Shown: positions 21,157 through 33,790 of the stretch, piece after piece
Layout: the number at the start of each line of letters is the position of its first letter
Numbering within the stretch: position 1 is the first letter of the stretch
NCBI GenBank assembly: GCA_032622095.1
Contig: CP136062.1
Span: 194,749,887 to 194,813,886, forward strand
Reading direction: 5' to 3'
Source: Siphonodentalium dalli
Lineage: Eukaryota; Mollusca; Scaphopoda; Gadilida; Siphonodentaliidae
DNA length: 64,000 nucleotides
Program-made: the position numbers and the translations under genes
Notes under the pieces: generated by a model
Seen by the model: only the letters and a program-made list of their open reading frames with translations
What the model was told of the DNA's origin: nothing
Databases searched by the model: none

Positions 21157-22460
21157 TGCGCGGCTTCACAGTTTCACTCATATTTACCATTTGTTTGTCT
21201 TACCGCAGCCAGCTCTAAGCTGTAGGCGAGGTTATCGGCCGCTGGCCGAAAGGTGAATTGCAAATCGCAGTAGTTCCATAACTGCATTTGGATAGGGATG
21301 AAGTGTCATCGATGCGTTGTTGATGTGTAGGACTTTCGGGCCCCTCACGCAGCGACCACCGATGGCCGTCATGGGAAAACCAATCCCATATAATCCCATG
21401 CACCCATATATCTCATGCACGGTAACTATGATTTCTATACCGGTACTTCTGTTGCGGGGTCATTTTAGCCAGACATTGAGGGAGACAAGCAGAACTATCA
21501 TGGCTTGATTATGTATTAGCGGGGGGGGGGGGGTCGGGCAACGCTGGGCGATCCGATACACTGCATGTCAAAAGTAGTAATTTATAGGATTTTTAGGAAA
21601 CATTTTGACTCTATTTGGCTGTTATGGTTCTGCCCAGCTTGTGGGTATATATTCTGGGTCAACTGAAATCATTTGGATTTGCTAACAATACGAAGATTAT
21701 AATAGTAGTATGGGGTTGATCCATGCTACGAACCCGACGGCCATGAAAGCGACAATGAGAGTGGACTGGCCGATCATGATTACGCCTGAATCTTGCTACA
21801 TCATTGTTATAGATTCGTTCTTATGCACGTGCATCTTGGTGCTGACCATTCCCGCTATGCTTCCAAGTGATAACATTATTTACATGACACTCAAACGGGC
21901 AATAGGTAAAGGGACATACTTAGGGACAACTCATATCGCCATGCCTAGTGTTGTTATCATGTGACCATAAACATGTATCTCGTGCATTATAGACGGACTA
22001 TATATGGAGCCCAAGTTGCATAGGGTTATAAGGACATGGCATTCTAGAATGGGTATGAGTTATTGTGCCAAGTAGTTGCCTGATAGTTTGCACGAAAAAC
22101 GTGTTACTTCAGACGTCTGCATTTGGTGTTATTGTTCTCGTTTTACAACAGAAGAAAAATTATCGCAATTCATCAACTTGAATACATGTCGACTTGTCAC
22201 ATAAAGCACATACAAATTATTGGCAGGATGTAAGTGGGTCATCATTGATATTAGTAGATTGTTGAAGTTGTTGCATAGTATTATACATTATACTTCTTTT
22301 TAAGAATAAGTCATTATGCTACCTTTTTCCTGCAACCCGAGAATACAATCCTGGAATTCATGCAAGGCTTCACATGTTCTGTGTCCATGACACGGTTCCA
22401 GACAATGCCACATATTTATCAGGTGGTGATAACAAAGACTCCTTGACATGCTTCTATTTG
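21157..22460. other. Interior of element B without recognised gene
   Basis: A 17-bp poly-G run lies near 21522. Short ORFs (21710-21964, 22374-22583) show no recognisable domain. The region separates the SWIM gene start from the nuclease-like remnant and could hold a shared, bidirectional promoter. Confidence 0.35.
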
Positions 22461-22467
22461 TTCGTGA

Positions 22468-22760
22468 ATGGTCGAGTGCATAATCTATATGCTGTTTCAA
22501 ACACTGAATTATGTCCGCCATTGGGTCAAATATCACGTGATACGGTCCGTGAATGGCGACGTTCGCTTAGAGTTAGTTGCTGATCTCTGGCTAGTATGTT
22601 ACCACCACGAGGAGGCGGAAACAGGTGTGCTGTTACATGCAGACAATGCAGCACGCTTCGGTCGGAAGCAAGTTATTGTTTTTTTATTCCCCTGACGTAC
22701 ATGTCGAAATACTAGAATTTTATGTTTCTCGATGAATAGGAGCTAGGATGATTCTTCATA
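22468..22760 (+). pseudogene. XPG/PIN-like nuclease fragment (element B)
   Basis: The reading frame includes HHEEAETGVLLHADNAA and RKQVIVF, and the Asp-containing strand follows in a shifted frame (PDVHVE). The EEA-x2-x-LLHA helix followed by a V-I-V-x-x-D strand matches the block that in related multi-copy proteins reads EEADT...SPDTD and resembles the XPG I-region. One frameshift near 22690 breaks it. It is the element-B counterpart of 13700-13850 in element A. Confidence 0.55.
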
Positions 22761-23028
22761 CTGAAAACAAAAATAGGTCACGTGTTATTTCCGTGAACGA
22801 CATATCGGACACTATTGTCCAAGAGATGTGTGAAACCTTGCCTCTAATTCACATGTTGACGGGCTACGACATTCACAAACACCTATAAAATGAAGCCGTT
22901 TGACTTAATAGTTAAAATTAGTAAAATGTGATGCGAATTTTGTACCAATTTGTGCAATCTATTAATGTTGACGATGACACTATATATCATACCAAGTTTG
23001 CATGTGGGTTATATTATAGTGAGCCATA

Positions 23029-23320
23029 ATGTCGTCAATTCGACAAATTAACACACACGTTCGTATGTTGTATAACCGAACAATGGAACACATCTTCTGC
23101 CGCCAGCAGCCACAGACTCCTTTAGAAATTATATTAGCACATCTTCGTGCGAACTATATCAGTGATTGGCACATCACACTAACTCCCCAGCCTGGTGTAC
23201 CATGTCCTGACAACCATGGATGGTCGCTCTTTGATTGAGTCCTACAAACAAGGTCGGATTATACTTCGTCCCGATCTACTGTGACTACTGAGCCGTGGCT
23301 GTAAAGATTCATATCAATCT
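23029..23320 (+). pseudogene. C-terminal fragment of the XPG-like/Cys-rich gene (element B)
   Basis: The 69-aa ORF plus an overlapping second frame carry the conserved tail: HLRANYISDW, PCPDNHGWSL, then DGRSL and LLSRGCK in the next frame. The same position in element A reads AAYFHSIRVHMQVM. In intact relatives this leads into the Cys-rich end. It is truncated and frameshifted. Confidence 0.5.
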
Positions 23321-23839
23321 AACAAATGAGCTTGTTTCACAGCAGACTAACCATGTAACGATGTATGTGAGAATGTCTACAATAACCGAAATAGTGTAAA
23401 TTTTGACTACTAATATGATGAGCAGAGTGAGAGAACTCAACTTATAGAATAGGAAGTAGTAGCATGCCTTGAAAACTGTTTGGCAACACAATATTATATA
23501 CTGCAAAAGTAATTTCTTTATTGACAAAAAAAATCATCTGTATAACAAATAATTTCGTTAGTATAAAATATTTCACCTGAACACATGTTTACATCAGAGA
23601 TAGGCAACTTGAAATTGGAGGCCGGTAATTTGAGCATACAATTTCAATTTCTTCAGAAAAATTATATAATTTGATACTACTTATCTAAATTGACCCAAAA
23701 GGCACATGTTAGTGATGATTGTTTTAATATTTCTATACATTGACTTTTATCAAGTATTCCCCCAATAAATGAGTATATATAGTCCTTAAGACAACCAATT
23801 ACTCATTATGTTAAATTAAATGAAACAATAGTATGGTTA

Positions 23840-24055
23840 TTCGGCTTGTTTATGGTTACCAGTGAACTAATTACCATGATTAACAATTCTCTTGTCCACA
23901 GATAACGAACTCAGTCACGTTTGTGGCGGGAAGTGTGAGAAACTTCGATTTTGTTGGCCGTTTTGGATACCATCCTGAATAAGAAAATACTGTTCTGTAT
24001 AACGTAAGTCTCACACATAAGCCTTTGTAGCCATATGTGTTCAGTTGAAAAAAAA

Positions 24056-24095
<40 letters not shown>

Positions 24096-25006
24096 TATAA
24101 TCTTTCCATAAAAATTAAAGTAACAATTGAAAAATATACGAAATAGTTGCCAGAAAGGTCATCGCATGAGGTTTTATGAACTTACTAATTCTAGACCAGT
24201 GTTATCGCGAGGTTATACCATAGCCTATCAAAATTTAATCCCAATGTTGCAAGTTTTACATAAATTAGTAAAATTTCTCATTTTTCAAATAGTTTTTTCA
24301 AATTTTAATCTTAGATCACGTTCAGACACCGTTATTTATAATTCCCTTCATCACTCTCTATACTGTTGCAGTTTATGCTTCTAAAACCAACTTGGCATGC
24401 AGCATTCTAAGTGTAAACTACATAATTCGTTTTTTTTGCAAAAGTTATATTTTAGGGGGTGGGGTTAAGTTAACGCTCATATCACATTTTTACCGCAATA
24501 CTCTTGGCATTCCATTACTAAAATCGTTTTGGTATGTCATTGGGGCAATTTTTTAGCCATGTTGCGGATCAATAGCCCATGCTGTTCACAAGTTATAGCC
24601 ATTTATATGTGACAATGTTTTTCAAAATCCATGTAATTTTTCGCGATTTCAAAATATTTATCGCATTTTTTTCTTACTAGCTCATAAATTAGTCTAGTTT
24701 TGTATCTCGTGTAATTTTATGATAATTTCTTATTAATATAAACGACATATTGTGCAGTTTATAACTGCAATCTTTGTTTATGCTCTGACACTTGTACTCG
24801 AGAAAATCCTCATTTTATTTCAGGGGCAAGATATGTATTCCCTGAAAAATCTATTTTGGGGCCTTTTCTGAAACGGGCAACAAGTAAACTCTGATGTAAT
24901 GCGCCATATGATTACCTTTAATTTGATATATAGAAACCTTTGTTGGAGGGGGGGGGGGTGCCCGGTGCAGGCAATTTGAAAAATATCCTGCTTGGCCCAC
25001 GGACTA
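23840..25006 (-). repeat. Element B right long inverted repeat
   Basis: This is the inverted partner of 17267-18440. It contains a poly-A/(AT)n tract at ~24049-24098 in place of the (TA)n of the left arm, and a 10-bp poly-G run near 24947 opposite CACCCCCCTCC of the left arm. Confidence 0.82.
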
Positions 25007-25009
25007 TTA

Positions 25010-25600
25010 TACAATACGCGATGTGGGCCTATACTTATATACGGATAATATATGCTGTTACGTCATTCGATTTCACTAATTTGACGAGTCTAAAAAATAC
25101 CCGCTACCTATAGTATCCAGTGCCTATTATTATCGTTTTGCATAAAACCGGACATTTAACATATCCCGTATATTTGACAACACGTAAGCCAAAACGTGCT
25201 AAGCAATGTTTTCACCCATTAGCCGAATAGAAGTGAAAATTACTGGCAACCAAATATAAATCAAAGACCGCCAAAAACATTCGTACTAACACATACCGGT
25301 ATATTGTGGTTTAAAATCAGAAGACATGATCGCTTGTGTTAGAACCGGGTAGCTATATAGATACATGAAATACATTTATATAGACGAACTATATGTAGGC
25401 ATTTCCACTCAAAATGTCAAACTGGGTTAAATGCTGTGACATTAGTTTCTAATTGAAGAGCTCAGCAATATATAAGAGATCTTTTCACGGAATTGAAATT
25501 TTTCATTTCAGTCCAGGAATGCCACATCAATATCACGGTCGTCATGATAGATTTTGTTCTATTTGCCCAATATAAAGTTTTCTGTTCCACGAGCACCCAA
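25010..25600. other. Non-coding interval
   Basis: No gene, repeat or inverted pair was recognised. Confidence 0.4.
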
Positions 25601-27480
25601 ATACCGGTCACAATGTCACTATGTCTTAATAGGTTTGACACCAATCAAATCATTGGATGAATTTAGTTTAGGTTTCTTTGATTGCGGCGTTGTGTGATTA
25701 ATCTTCATCTGTTGGCGAAAGTGACTTTGGCAATTTACTAAGAACTTGACAGGCATCACGATGTACGATACCGCATTCCCGGAAACAAGACTTTGATATT
25801 GTTGGCCTGGCTGGGGTTGAGTTTTCCACACGAGTTGAACAATCGTGGCGGGCATGACCGTAACATCGGACCGGAGCAGTACATTGAGGTGACCGTCTCC
25901 GTGGAGGGAAATACGCCCCAAAAACGTCGATATAGTGACAGATCGTAGGCATGTTCAGCTTGTGACTCACACAAATCCATTCAACCGCTGTGCTGACAGC
26001 CTCAAACAGCTAAAATGACCGACTGCAACCCATTGGTAAGCATTTGTCATAATAAAAAACTTGCCGCCACTGGGACCCCAGCAAATGATGATCACACACC
26101 CGGACAGTGACCAATTAGAAAGCATTTTTTACGTCCAAGCAGAAGAGTACAGCCCATTTCCGACCCGTTTCACAAGCGGAATGACGTCCTGAATTGTGGC
26201 ATAATGTACGATGCAAGCTTCCTGTGGGATGGTATCATTGACTGAGCGGCCTTCAGGGTGTGACAAGTGGTGGTTCATGACTTGAATCGGCGTGACTATT
26301 GGACTATGCCGGTGAGACGGAATCGGACACACCGGGTAGACCTGTGGTCTTTACGTCTGATGACCCCCCCCCCATCAAAATGTACCCTTAGCGACCGACC
26401 CCCTCCGTGAAAATTACCGTCGTTCGGGTTTGGCCTGCAACGGCCGCGCGCCCGCAGTGGAAGGAGTAATCTCCCGTTGGCCAGACCCTCGCACCCCGGA
26501 TGTCAGTGAACATCTAATGACGGAATGGTTGGCGCCGCAACGAAAGCAGTTACGTACATGTCGGTACCGTGCAATTACCGCGACGGTGGAGCGCAAAGCA
26601 AAAACCGTTCGGAACTTTACTGGCGGGTCTACCGTTCGCACGACCGGGGCCGGATTGCTGCGTCTGAGCAGACACGTGTCCGGATCGGGCTAACGCACCG
26701 TTGGGCTGACCAAGGTGGTGGGATCGCAGAAACAATTGCGGATGAAATGAATCCCACTGAATGGTGGGGTCCGATTGTTTGGCCAATCGGAATTGCTTGT
26801 CATACCACAACCAGTGGGCACACTCCCTCTCCAATACTCAGAAGTTACACTGATACTGGTTAAGTGGCCGCGCGAGAAACGTGTCATTGGACACTACCAC
26901 ATCATGAAATAAAGTGAGCCGATACAGGGACAGTGGACTGCACTAGTTTCGACCAGACCGCGATGGCCGTTACAGACGGCGGTGTATCGTTACTGGGGGC
27001 CGTGGTGGACAAAGAAATAGCACTCCCTGCCAACGCTGGTACCAGACCTTCATAAAAAACGCCGACCTGACCTGACACGGTAAAAGACAACGTACCTGGT
27101 GCCAAGGTAGAGTCAGTCTGAGGATGTCCTACTGCCGACGAGGGACCCGCGGCACTCTGAACTGGAGATGAAGCCAACAAGTCCGGCCAGGCGTCCTGCA
27201 ACTCCTGGGCCAGCCGCGCCTTCTCTGCTGCTGAATGCACAAGAGGGATGGAACGGAGAGGCCCTCTATCCGGGCCTGGTGGGACGCACTGCTCCGCTTC
27301 CCCGCCAATACTGGTCGATGCGGCCACTGACGCAGCCTCATCGGGCACGACCGCTGCACTCACACTACCCCGCGAAGATCGCACACCAACCGACGCAACT
27401 GACGTCGACCGAACCGACGTAGGACGCACAGCACTATTTTCGGCGATAGTTCCGTGTCATGGACTCATGGTCCCTTACAG
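25600..27480 (-). pseudogene. DIRS-like retroelement gag-RT remnant
   Basis: Reading on the minus strand from 27.48 to 25.6 kb: a Ser/Pro/Ala-rich N terminus (27429-26902); the gag block with WYDKQFR and WDSFHPQLF; a C-x8-C-x5-C-x3-H finger with CFRCGANH-x4-C directly behind it; then TPIQVMN-type linker (26332-26129). RT pieces follow: LFCLDVKNAF, LLG-x-QW, DKCLPMGCS and HYIDVF (YIDD-like, second Asp changed). This order is that of DIRS-type YR retrotransposons. Several frameshifts separate the pieces and no RNase H or recombinase remains. The GC content is higher than its surroundings. Confidence 0.7.
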
Positions 27481-28340
27481 GATACTGCACTGAAAATATA
27501 AATAATCTACACAAGGTGCTTCGAATATGTCAGTTATGCATGTATACTTTTCTGTTGGGGTTATCAATAGCTCAACCTATTTAGGCCTGCTTGGTATATG
27601 TGTACATGTCGCAACATGCGTGGGAGGATGGGTTTAAGTGGTAGATTTTAGTGTTTTGTATTTGTATACGTTCTCATTTGTAACGTGGCATACGTGTGTT
27701 GAAATGTGCGTCCATGGCTTGGGGTGGATATAGTATAAGCGCAAGCTTGCACGTTTGATAAATAACGTTCTATAATGTGGGGTATTTAAATATACATCTA
27801 TATGATAAAAGAAACCTACATCTGGCAATAATACCTCAAAACAATTATATAGACTGTAAAATATATGGATTATCGCCAATATAGCATTGCTGTTCACATT
27901 GGCTGGGCTGTCCTACTGTCCGGAATCACCCCACTTGAGAATAGAGTGTTGACATAAATTAAATATCAGTATGACCTGGGGAGACAAACACATATTTCAA
28001 AGACCATTGAGTCTCCCCAAAAACAAAGAATACATACATAAAGGAATAACATCATATCAGACCTCCGTGTGAAGTATCGACGAATTACAAAAACGAGAAA
28101 ATATCAATTAACTGTCTATTTTGGTCTTTGAATTGGCTTATCTTTTCGCGGTAAAACTTATTGATCGCGTCATATAAGCATCATCATTCGAGTTAAGAGT
28201 GATCTATTTATGAAAAAAACACGTGGTCCGCAATTGCGTGATCCATGTATTTGCGTACTGTCCCACTGTACTGAAATCACCCAACTGTCCTCAATCACCA
28301 CATTTTGCGGTACAACAATTTGCATGTCATTATATTTAAT
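27481..28340. other. Non-coding interval
   Basis: AT-rich. Two imperfect direct copies of a CTGTCC...AATCACCCCA phrase occur (~27910 and ~28258). No gene is supported. Confidence 0.4.
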
Positions 28341-28344
28341 ACTA

Positions 28345-29150
28345 GCAGGTGGACCCGACTACGTCCGGGCTGTTTCCCCTCTGCTTTTCGGCGATTTGAC
28401 CTTGAATTGTCCATTTTGAAGGTCAAGGTCAGGTGGGGTCACGATTTGACCCGTCCAAAACACTGCCCCGACAAAAGTACCCGTTGAAATCCATCCGGTT
28501 ATACCCGATTTGACCTTGAATTGATAATTTTGAAGGTCAAGGTCAGGTCGGGGTCACGATTTGGTGAACCCGACTTCGTCCGGGCTGTTTCCCCTCTGCT
28601 TTTCGGCGAATTGCGCGATTTGACCTTGAATTGTCCATTTTGAAGGTCAAGGTGAGGTGGGGTCACGATTTGACCCGGACAAAAGTACCCGTCGAAATTC
28701 ATCCGGTTTTACCCGATTTGACCTCGAATTGATCATTTTGAAGGTCGAGATCACGACTCTACCCGTCCAAAACACTCAGTGGACAAAAGTAACCCCACGT
28801 ATCAGATTTCGTCGAAATCCCATAAAAATTCGCGATTTGACCTTGAATCGACCCGATTTGAAGGTCAAGGTCACGTCGCACGGGCAAACGAATAGGCTTA
28901 CGACACTCCCCATACGAAAGTATCCCCATACACTAATTTTCATCGAAATCCCGTGATACTCGGGCGTTTGACCTTGAAATGACCAGATTTCAAGGTCACG
29001 TCGCACGGGCAAGTTAATAGGCCCATGCCAGTCCCCGGCCGAAAGTATCCCAACATACCAAGTTTCATCGAAATCGGCTCGGCCGTTTTCGAGTCCATCG
29101 CGAAAAGACACACAGACACAGACAGACGCTGATTTCCCAAAATATATAAT
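28345..29150 (+). repeat. Retroelement-like repeat with AGGTCA-rich tandem units
   Basis: It starts ACTAGCAGGTGGACCCGAC, a typical start of a dispersed invertebrate retroelement type, and ends in ACACAGACACAGACAGACG with AATATATAATAGAT. Between lie six ~110-bp units with TTTGACCTTGAATTG...TTGAAGGTCAAGGTCA. Each unit is internally inverted (GACCTTGAA / TTGAAGGTC). Confidence 0.7.
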
Positions 29151-29189
29151 AGATAACATCTCAATTGTGTCCACTATAAATTATGTTTG

Positions 29190-31335
29190 TTTGTTATCTT
29201 ATCAAGTTCCACCTGTCGTCTGATTAACCAAAAATTCTCAAAGAAGCAGTCTCTACATTAAAGAATATATAGAAGGAATGATAAAAATATTCAATTTGCA
29301 TCAAATTAGCATTAACTATCAAATTGAACCAATAATTTTCGCTACATTGATCAGACAGCGATATGAACAATCCACCAAGTCCGAGTACAATTTAACTAAA
29401 TTAAACTGATGTAACTGAAGATAAATTGTAACATTGCACCCAACATTTTCTACAGACTGTCAGTGGTGATGTATTTGAAGATGTACCATCAGACTGATAC
29501 AATAGTAATAGAACTTTTTTTTCTACAGCCACGTCTTCCATATTCAAGATGTCAGGCATCAGCTTCTAAACAATATAAATGTATGTTGACCAAATTTTGA
29601 CTCCAGATTTTGTTCTTGAATTTGTTTGATCCGACTAATAATATTTTTTATTTTGGTATGCCTGTAACTTATGAACAATACCGATTGAAATTAATTATGA
29701 ATTAATTAGCCGCGTCAGTTGAAACGTTATCAATATTGTGTGCATGCAGGCTCGTCAGATGGGTGAGCTTCAAAAGCTGTTCTGCGTCACAGGAATGTTT
29801 AAATCATGCAAGATATAAATCTTGATGAATTAGGCTCTCTTACAAGGCCGACTATTTCATACTCATTTGCTTAGCATGGTTAAAGACAATCAGTACCCCA
29901 GCGGATTAGTCAGCCTGATTCCAGGCATAATGGCACAGCCCCAAGTAGTTTGTACTCTATAACAGGGGCTGAGGTTGAAATCATTCAGTATTCATAACAA
30001 TTGGCTAAATTGTTATTCATGTTAGAATGCTTTTTATTCATTTAAAATGATTACAATTCTGAAAGCGACCAAATAAAATCAACCTTTTTACTTCACCTCG
30101 AAAGCTTTTGTTTTAATTCTATCTGAACACAACATACAAACTCATTATGCAGGCTACCAGCACTTCGCGCAATTGGGAAAAAATAATGTAATATTATAAT
30201 TATATTATATTGTAAAATAATATAAATCTCTATCGCACAAATATGACGATGATTCTTGTCACACCACCCATTAGTAACAACTAGACTACAAACTTACTGT
30301 GCTCCTAATTAAACAATATATATATCGGTCTAAGTTCAAACCAATCGTTTTGTCTGTTAATGTTTTCCTCAAAGAGTTTACATATAGATACAATTGCGAG
30401 AAATATACAGCACGATGTCAATCGAAACTTCCAGAATTCTCGAAAAACTGGTTCCTTATAGAAAAAGCTTTAAACAAACAGGCGACTTAATCACAAATCG
30501 ACAAATTTTCCTGAATTTTTGTAACTGCTAATGATTATCACACAGTCCATTAAACAAATATTATGTACCACCCATCTCCACAACACCATCTATGTTGAGA
30601 GTTGAGTTAATCCGAAACATCCCACATATTAATAATAAATTAATAGAATACTATAAACATGCATATATTTATTTATTATATAATTTTATGCCACTGGTGA
30701 CCGAATGTCGTGAGCCAAGAAAGTGCGTGCAGTAAGAAAGATATAATTATGTGTGAACGTGCGGAATGCTATACCTATATATAAATATAAATTTCATTAA
30801 CCATTTTGTATATGACATTCTTTATTGTGACTAATTCTTCAATGAACATTTAAAACAAAAAGTACTTCATGTAGCCTAGCAAATGAAACAACGATAAACC
30901 ATAATAAACCCAATATGGAAGACATGTGGCTGTAGAATAAACAAAACAGTTCCATTTCTATTGTGGCAGTCGTATGGTACATCTTCAAATACATCTTCGA
31001 ATATTGACAACATATTATGTATTGGGTAATATAGACTGGTCACCATCTGTAGCAAATGTTGAGTGCAATGTTACAATTTATGTTCATTTACATCAGTTTA
31101 ATTTAGTTAAATTGTACTTGGACTTGGAGGATTGTTCTGTTTATATCGTTGTCTAATCAACATAGCGAAACGTATTGTGTGGGCTAATTAATTGGTTCAA
31201 TTTGATAGTTAATACTAATTTTATGCAAATTGAATATTTTTATCATTCCTTCTATATATTCTTTAATGTAGAGACTGTTACTTTGAGAAATTTTGGTTAA
31301 TCAGACGACGGGTTGAACTTGATAAGATACAAATA
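29190..31335. mobile_element. 2.1-kb element with ~430-bp inverted repeats
   Basis: The left arm (29190-29620) starts TATCTTATCAAGTTC and the right arm (30900-31335) ends GAACTTGATAAGATA. Matched blocks include CGTCTGATTAACCAAAA, AAGAATATATAGAAGGAATG and GTACATCTTCAAATACATC-type. The AT-rich interior has no gene, so it is a non-autonomous foldback or MITE. Confidence 0.78.
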
Positions 31336-31399
31336 AAATTCCTGCATTGGGTCTTATATTTCTCAATTTACTGTCAGATGATGAGAGTTGAATCAGCGT

Positions 31400-33790
31400 T
31401 TCAGCACCAGATCGGGTGAATGAATACAATTCACACGTTTGTGATATAGTAATAAATCACGTTAATACAAAGCAGTACCACTGACGTACTTAAATTCATA
31501 ATTAGTTTTAGAAATTACACACAGGAATGATTTTTGACATGTTCGGGACTGATATAACTCATAAGTCAAACATACCGTAAACTGAAACCTACATATATTT
31601 GGTTGCAAATTGACTGATACCCAGAAGCATTAGACCATGGTTAATTAATTTTCTGTTTAGCGTCATGCAACCCCCGTATTTCCTTTTTGGCAAAACAACG
31701 CATTTATCTTTTCACTAGTATAGGCACAATTCACAATTTCATAATCCCAAAGAGTGTCCCTTGTGCAACATTGGATAGGAACATTTATTCTTATGCAAAC
31801 ACAACGTGTCTTCTGAAATTTAGCTGATCAATTAAGGCTTCTCTTGCTGCAAATTCAGTTAGATTTGAGATACCAGAATCATCATCCACAGTTAACCACA
31901 CACCACCCACACACGCAACTTTGTTAGTTAGATCAGATGTCTTAGTTTGAGCTTTAAATATTCCATTTGTTCTTTTTACTTTCGTTTCTCGTGTCAGCGT
32001 TAAATTTTCTGCTTTGAAATATTAAGTTGCCCCCTTTAAACATTTTGCGGGCAAGCGCTCAATACTTTCTAGCCATGTCCATTAATTTCACTCTATCAAT
32101 AGATGTATTATCTAGCCATTTCAGTGCCTTGTGTACCCACAAGGGTCAATGTCTCATAAAGTAAAATTGTCCCAGAAGGTTTTATTCACACAAGCATATC
32201 AAGAACCGCAAAATCTCTTTCAGATACAACATGTAGCGAATTGTATGAAATCTGATGAAGGATACCCCCTTGAAGTTGATCAAGTGCTTGTCTTTCAAAG
32301 AAAATTAGCATTATGCGACATAATAGTCCTTATTCCCGTTGTGTCAAACAATCTAACTGATCATCTGTGACTGCAAACAGCGACTCAAATATTTAGTTTT
32401 TGTGAACAGTCAATTTTTCATTATCTGAGGACAAGTAACAGTGTAGTAAAGATGTTATGTTGCATCCACTTCTCAAGTTGAGATTGCATTGGGCTCAGAT
32501 ATTTATTAATGTGCTGGTCCCATCTGTGAAGAATGAAGCCATTACAAGACATTCTAGTAAATGTTTGTTTTGCCAGACAGTTAGCCCATGCCAAAACGTG
32601 ACATTGAAGAATCAGATGGTAACCAATCAACTTTCTTTCTGGCTGATTTCGAGAGTACCACTGATATGACATCACTAATTTTAGTCATACTGACATTCAT
32701 TGAAAGTATATTCACGACAACTTCTAATTTCGTCTGTATAGCTACCATTCTCAAATGTCATCGCTGGATAATCTAACACTTCTACAAGCTGTTGGAATTC
32801 ATAATTATCTTTAAAGGTACGGTTGGCCTTGGCGGTGGGTATCCTGTGAAAATATTTCCAACCGTCAAAAACCGCCACAAACAGAAAGAACATCAAAATG
32901 TAGACAGTCTTTGTCCGTATACAAATAATAAATATCGCATAAACAGTATGTTATTGTCATATGGTTGACCATTGTTATGTAAACAAAAGCATAAAAAGTT
33001 ACTTTTCTGATGTTTGTTTATATTACGATGGTAAACATAAAGAGCGTTCTTTGTGGGTGAATTCCTGATATGGAACTAATAAAGAGCGTTTATGCCATTT
33101 GTGTGTGATTAGCCAGTAGCATTGTGCTGTCTTCTGTAACACAATCAGGCTCTTGCTTAGGTACAATATAGTAGGTCTTTATGATAACATGCTGTTTACG
33201 CGATGGTCATGGTATATATGAACGAAACTGTATGCGTTTTACTGTTTTTTCTGTTTACGGTGATTGGAACCAAGGCCTCACGTGCCTTTAACCATTCACT
33301 GCATTTTGTTTTAAAGCAAAGAGTGATGTCATTGGTGTCCATCTTTAATTTTCACAAATTTTCCAGACACTTTATTTTTATAACATGTGACTGATCGTTT
33401 TTAAGCGATTTATTCTCAAGACTGTTTTGAAGTATTGAAAAGTTCATCCTTCTCATTGAGTTTTACTTCAAGATTTGTTACAAGTTCACGAACCCTCGTA
33501 ATATCAGACAAGAGCTTAGAACATTCAAGCCAGCAGCAGTATTTCTCGTCGTGCATTTTTTCTTGACTATAATATATTTTCATAGCCTTTTCTGAGTTAT
33601 TTAAGTTGTTTTGATTGTTATCCAACTCCTGACACTTATCATCGTACTTTATTTTAATATCATCTAACTCAGATTGGGTTATACAATGCATCTTATCAAA
33701 ATCTGCAATATCGGAATCGATAACATTACCAATATCGGAATCAATATCATTACCAATTTGCCGAAGGCATTCAAATATTACTTCATATTT
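31400..33790 (-). pseudogene. Decayed multi-copy gene with coiled coil, split by a MITE
   Basis: On the minus strand, 33691-33416 encodes a coiled-coil-like 91-aa piece (ELDDIKIKYDDKCQELD...). After the MITE, 32896-32681 continues KDNYEFQQLVEVLDYPA and ENGSYTDEIRS, and with a frameshift NILSMNVSMTKISDV. The rest is too broken to read. The same order of blocks is found at 45.5-47.0 kb (NYEVLQLVDWLDDP, YTDEIREVV). I recognise it only as a repeated invertebrate family with no assigned function. Confidence 0.6.
32815..33287 (+). mobile_element. TTAA-flanked MITE, copy 2
   Basis: It has ends AGGTACGG and CGTGCCT, with TTAA at 32811-32814 and 33288-33291. The 473-bp insertion lies in the decayed coiled-coil gene: coding similarity resumes exactly at the TTAA on the low side. 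It carries paired ATAAAGAGCGTT motifs at 33037 and 33079. Confidence 0.88.

Larger units (their letters stand above)
17267..25006 (+). mobile_element. Element B: 7.7-kb long-TIR DNA transposon
   Basis: The inverted repeats of ~1.15 kb (17267-18440 and 23840-25006) start TAGTCCGTGGGCCA on both ends. They are flanked by the direct triplet TTA at 17264-17266 and 25007-25009. The interior has a THAP-like exon (+), a spliced SWIM gene (-), and fragments of the XPG-like/Cys-rich gene (+) also found in element A. A 3-bp duplication and very long TIRs agree with Academ-type elements, while THAP is best known from P and Kolobok elements; the class remains open. Confidence 0.78.

Noticed and set aside
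26430-27493. Plus-strand ORFs in the GC-rich 26.4-27.5-kb stretch
   Set aside because: They are shadows of the minus-strand DIRS-like gag, whose zinc-finger and gag blocks are recognisable.
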